A DNA stretch of 7,498 nucleotides from Acidobacteriota bacterium (GTDB taxonomy: Bacteria; Acidobacteriota; Blastocatellia; Pyrinomonadales; Pyrinomonadaceae), in assembly GCA_003222855.1 (NCBI GenBank), contig QHXH01000254.1:1-7498 (forward strand), given 5' to 3'. The notes below the pieces were generated by a model. It did not search any database and had not been told where the DNA came from. It worked only from the letters and a program-made list of their open reading frames with translations. The position numbers and the translations under genes were made by a program. Positions 5,510-7,498 of the stretch are shown here, piece by piece. The first letter of the stretch is position 1. Each line of letters opens with the position of its first letter.

Positions 5510-6457
5510 TCAAGTCGTTGAACTCTGCAAAGTTGAATCAGGCTTCGCGATTAGCATTGGCTCAACGTCGGTCTGTAAATGCGCGGCCACCTCGGACAAC
5601 GAACGCGCTGCTTCAGCTTTCGTCCAGCCATGTTCCTTCATCAAAATCGCCTCAACGTGTTGGCGCACGTCACCGTGGATCCGTGTCAACCGCCGGCTCG
5701 CAGTCGCCTCGTGGACGCCGAGGACTGCACCAGCCTCGCGCAATCGCAATCCGTCGAAATAGTACAACTTCATCAGCAGCCGATCCTCATCCGGCAGTTC
5801 AGCCAAGGCGCGCCCCAGGGCTTTTTCCACATCCGCAGAAGCCAGGTTACTCATCAGCAACTCTTCCGGACTTGCGGACAATTGATACGCGCCGGCGCCG
5901 TCTAAATCCCCATCGTCGAGCGCCATTCGATCGAGGTCCGAATCTTCTTCAGCCTGGACCAGCCTGGTTTGCCGCCGATGCTGATCGATGGCAAGCTGGC
6001 CGACAACGGCGCGCAGCCATCCACCCAGCGAGCCGACCCCGGAATAGTAGCCAAGCTTTCCGCCCGGCTTTCCATCTTCGCGCATCTTGAGGCCGTGAAG
6101 CTCTGCCCAAATAGATTGCGCCACATCGTCGGCCATCGCCTCGTTCGAGCTCGCCGCGCGCGCGGCGGAGCGAACGGTCGCGCCGTACCCTTCAAACAAA
6201 TCGTTCCACGCGTGTTCATCGCCGCGCTCGCAGGCGATCACGAGACAAAGATCATCAGCGTGCAAGGTATCGACGAAGCTGCTGATCGCCCGTCCATCCG
6301 GCGAAGGATCGTGTTTGAGAAGGTACTTGTCAGTGGCCGCGCGCAACCGTGAGCTCAAAGTTTCCGCATCGAGCGAGCGTGCATTGGTGGCGCGCGCGAT
6401 CACCCGTTGCGCACCAGCAAGCATCAAATCGTCAATCTGTTTCGCGCCAAGACTCAA
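5510..6457 (-). CDS. sigma-70 family (ECF-like) RNA polymerase sigma factor
   Basis: 315 aa, clearly longer than the usual ECF sigma factor of about 170-200 aa. Region 2 spans about residues 76-165, with CERGDEHAWNDLFEGY at its start and SLGGWLRAVVGQLAIDQHRR (143-162) at the DNA-melting/-10 recognition end. Region 4 spans about 212-275, with LPDEDRLLMKLYYFDGL and the helix-turn-helix LREAGAVLGVHEATASRRL (239-257). Region 3 is lacking, as expected for ECF-type proteins. There are about 75 extra residues at the N-terminus and about 40 at the C-terminus. It would direct RNA polymerase to a stress or envelope regulon under control of the anti-sigma protein encoded next. The apparent start is TTG at 6457, just downstream of an in-frame stop and preceded by AGTGAG; the next in-frame ATG is at 6424. 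A rare start would fit low basal expression. Confidence 0.9.
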   Translation of the reverse strand: MSLGAKQIDDLMLAGAQRVIARATNARSLDAETLSSRLRAATDKYLLKHDPSPDGRAISSFVDTLHADDLCLVIACERGDEHAWNDLFEGYGATVRSAARAASSNEAMADDVAQSIWAELHGLKMREDGKPGGKLGYYSGVGSLGGWLRAVVGQLAIDQHRRQTRLVQAEEDSDLDRMALDDGDLDGAGAYQLSASPEELLMSNLASADVEKALGRALAELPDEDRLLMKLYYFDGLRLREAGAVLGVHEATASRRLTRIHGDVRQHVEAILMKEHGWTKAEAARSLSEVAAHLQTDVEPMLIAKPDSTLQSSTT

Positions 6458-6486
6458 TGGAAACTCACTTCACACGCTTCCCGTGT

Positions 6487-6492
6487 ATGCTA
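6487..6492 (-). promoter_or_regulatory. possible extended -10 of the sigma-factor gene
   Basis: On the minus strand TGT precedes TAGCAT, an extended -10-like element matching four of six TATAAT positions. It would give a leader of roughly 20-25 bases before the TTG start. The -35 position falls in an inverted repeat and has no good consensus. An ECF-type promoter used by the sigma factor itself could lie here, but its consensus is unknown to me. Confidence 0.25.
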
Positions 6493-6507
6493 ACACGATC
6501 CGCCAAC

Positions 6508-6528
6508 CGCGAACGCTCCCGGTTCGCG
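6508..6528. promoter_or_regulatory. perfect inverted repeat between divergent sigma and queE genes (candidate operator)
   Basis: CGCGAAC (6508-6514) and GTTCGCG (6522-6528) are exact inverted copies separated by seven bases. The repeat lies in the 165-bp gap between the sigma gene, read leftwards, and queE, read rightwards. It covers the place where the -35 of the tentative sigma promoter would be. This position suits a dimeric repressor or activator site, but a fortuitous GC-rich palindrome or RNA hairpin cannot be excluded. Confidence 0.35.
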
Positions 6529-6622
6529 CGCTGCGCTTTGGTTTGATGACGCACTTACGCTCATGGCTGCATCGAATTGGCGCAAATCGACAATCGCGCA
6601 TCCAGAAATTAGAATCCTAGTA

Positions 6623-7267
6623 GTGCTTCGCGTCACAGAAATCTTTCGTTCAATTCAGGGAGAATCAACGCATGCCGGACGCCCCTGCACGTTGGTTCGC
6701 CTGACGGGTTGTCCCATGCGCTGCACCTGGTGCGACAGCGAATACACCTTCACGGGCGGCGACCATTTCAGCATCGACGCGATTGTCCAAAAAGTGCGCG
6801 AGCTCAGTTGCGAACTGGTGGAAGTAACGGGCGGTGAGCCGCTCGCACAACGCGAATCTCTTGATCTGATCAAGCGGCTTTGCGATGAGAATTACGAAGT
6901 TTTGATAGAAACCGGCGGGTACGTCTCTACGGAGCAACTCGACCCACGCGCCAAAATAATCCTGGACGTTAAGTGTCCTGCGTCAGGAGAAGCCGAAAGA
7001 AATCATTGGCCCAACTTGAACCGGCTCCGCGAGGATCAGGACGAGGTCAAATTCGTGATCGCTGACGCGACGGATTGGGAATTTGCGAAGACGGTCATCG
7101 CTGATTACCGCCTCGAGAGCCGCGCCAAAGCAATTCTGATTTCGCCCGCCTGGGACCAGATCGATTTGCGGGAGCTGGCGAAATGGATCGCCGAAAGCGG
7201 CTTGCGAGCTCGCATGCAATTGCAATTACACAAATACATCTGGGGACCGGATGTGCATGGTGTGTAG
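6623..7267 (+). CDS. queE: 7-carboxy-7-deazaguanine synthase (radical SAM)
   Basis: QueE converts 6-carboxytetrahydropterin to 7-carboxy-7-deazaguanine using a 4Fe-4S cluster and S-adenosylmethionine, in the cytoplasm, on the route to preQ0 and queuosine. Seen here: RVTEIFRSIQGES at the N-terminus, the cluster motif CPMRCTWC (CxxxCxxC), VTGGEP, IETGG, DVKCPASGE and the closing QLHKYIWGPD block, all hallmarks of the family. The frame is open to an ATG at 6563, but the first 20 residues there are not family-like. GTG at 6623 gives VLRVTEIF and a 214-aa protein of usual size. Neither start has a good ribosome site, so the ATG remains possible. queC follows 59 bp downstream. The gene is divergent from the sigma gene. 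Confidence 0.93.
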   Translation: MLRVTEIFRSIQGESTHAGRPCTLVRLTGCPMRCTWCDSEYTFTGGDHFSIDAIVQKVRELSCELVEVTGGEPLAQRESLDLIKRLCDENYEVLIETGGYVSTEQLDPRAKIILDVKCPASGEAERNHWPNLNRLREDQDEVKFVIADATDWEFAKTVIADYRLESRAKAILISPAWDQIDLRELAKWIAESGLRARMQLQLHKYIWGPDVHGV

Positions 7268-7286
7268 CGCAAGTTGTTAACTTGCG
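7268..7286. repeat. perfect palindrome abutting the queE stop codon
   Basis: CGCAAGTT (7268-7275) and AACTTGCG (7279-7286) form an eight-base perfect stem with the loop GTT, starting at the base after the TAG of queE. No T-run follows, so it is not an intrinsic terminator and queE-queC read-through remains likely. It could stabilise the queE part of the transcript, or be a dispersed REP-type repeat inserted at the gene end. Copy number in the genome is unknown. Confidence 0.5.
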
Positions 7287-7326
7287 TATCCTTGAGTAAT
7301 CGAGGCCGGATTGATCACAACACAAC

Positions 7327-7498
7327 ATGGGTGGAAGCAACGAATTGATCGAACGAACCTCGGAGGACGAAGACACTTCACACTTGGCAATCTGCCTGGT
7401 TTCCGGCGGGATGGACTCATGCGTCACCGCCGCAATCGCGCACGAGCAAAACGATGAATTGGGCTTTTTGCACGTATCTTACGGTCAGCGTACCGAAG
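7327..7498 (+). CDS. queC: 7-cyano-7-deazaguanine synthase, 5' part only
   Basis: The first 57 codons of a gene that runs off the right edge. QueC is an ATP-dependent enzyme that converts 7-carboxy-7-deazaguanine, the product of QueE, to preQ0 using ammonia. Visible are LAICLVSGGMDSCVTAAIA, with the PP-loop ATP-binding motif SGGMDS (residues 26-31), and LHVSYGQRTE (48-57), both characteristic of the family. The usual QueC begins only a few residues before the PP-loop. Here some 20 additional acidic and polar residues precede it, starting at the first ATG after an in-frame TGA at 7312-7314. No clear Shine-Dalgarno sequence precedes this ATG. Adjacency to queE supports the call strongly. Metal-binding and C-terminal parts cannot be seen. 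Confidence 0.92.
   Translation, partial: MGGSNELIERTSEDEDTSHLAICLVSGGMDSCVTAAIAHEQNDELGFLHVSYGQRTE

Noticed and set aside
4915..6090. Long plus-strand open frame (391 codons) antisense to the sigma and anti-sigma genes
   Set aside because: It runs opposite two genes with clear domains, crosses the gap between them, and its product is Arg/Ser/Ala-rich without recognisable motifs. It is a shadow of GC-biased codons.
7268..7326. preQ1 riboswitch before queC
   Set aside because: The gap is only 59 bp and mostly a symmetrical palindrome. I see no preQ1-type stem followed by an A-rich tail with a pseudoknot partner, and QueC is downstream of queE in the same transcript.
7095..7427. Minus-strand open frame opposite the queE end and queC start
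   Set aside because: It would overlap two convincing queuosine-pathway genes, and the translation has no family character.
6563..7498. 7-deazaguanine DNA-modification (dpd-type) island
   Set aside because: Only queE and queC are visible, without DpdA-like or restriction genes. Ordinary queuosine synthesis is the simpler reading, though sequence beyond the edge cannot be seen.

Overview
The window reads as chromosomal DNA from a free-living, moderately GC-rich bacterium. The large ECF-like sigma factor with its zinc-finger anti-sigma partner, the zinc-ribbon membrane protein, the secreted M28 peptidase with a fibronectin-like tail, and several short palindromic intergenic repeats together suggest Acidobacteriota (Blastocatellia/Pyrinomonadales-like). 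This is an inference from gene style, not a proven placement.

Layout. Positions 1-287 hold no convincing gene. They contain the end of an upstream transcript (a hairpin, then a strong intrinsic terminator at 73-113) and a leader with two small inverted repeats. A NodB-type polysaccharide deacetylase follows on + (288-1181). From 1148 to 6457 all genes lie on the minus strand. In transcription order they are a sigma-70 family factor (6457-5510), its zinc-finger anti-sigma protein (5441-4236), a two-TM zinc-ribbon protein (4129-3620), a secreted M28 metallopeptidase (3446-1941), and a methyltransferase with an N-terminal four-cysteine ribbon (1918-1148). The methyltransferase and deacetylase converge and overlap by 34 bp at their 3' ends. 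From 6623 the + strand carries queE and the 5' end of queC, which make preQ0, the 7-deazaguanine precursor of queuosine.

Function. Sigma factor and anti-sigma protein form a standard regulatory pair: a cytoplasmic zinc-binding domain, one membrane span and an external region that could sense envelope state. The peptidase and methyltransferase are only 22 bp apart and probably co-transcribed. Whether they and the zinc-ribbon protein belong to the sigma regulon cannot be decided from sequence, because repeat-bearing gaps separate the blocks.

Non-coding structure is the most unusual part. The 106-bp gap between the anti-sigma and zinc-ribbon genes is largely two facing arrays of degenerate heptamers (consensus about GTRAATM) that form an imperfect inverted repeat. 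The gap before the peptidase holds a REP-like two-hairpin element flanked by 12-bp direct repeats. A perfect palindrome abuts the queE stop codon. No clearly new biochemical system is visible. The genes belong to recognisable families, and the novelty candidates are the repeats and some domain arrangements.
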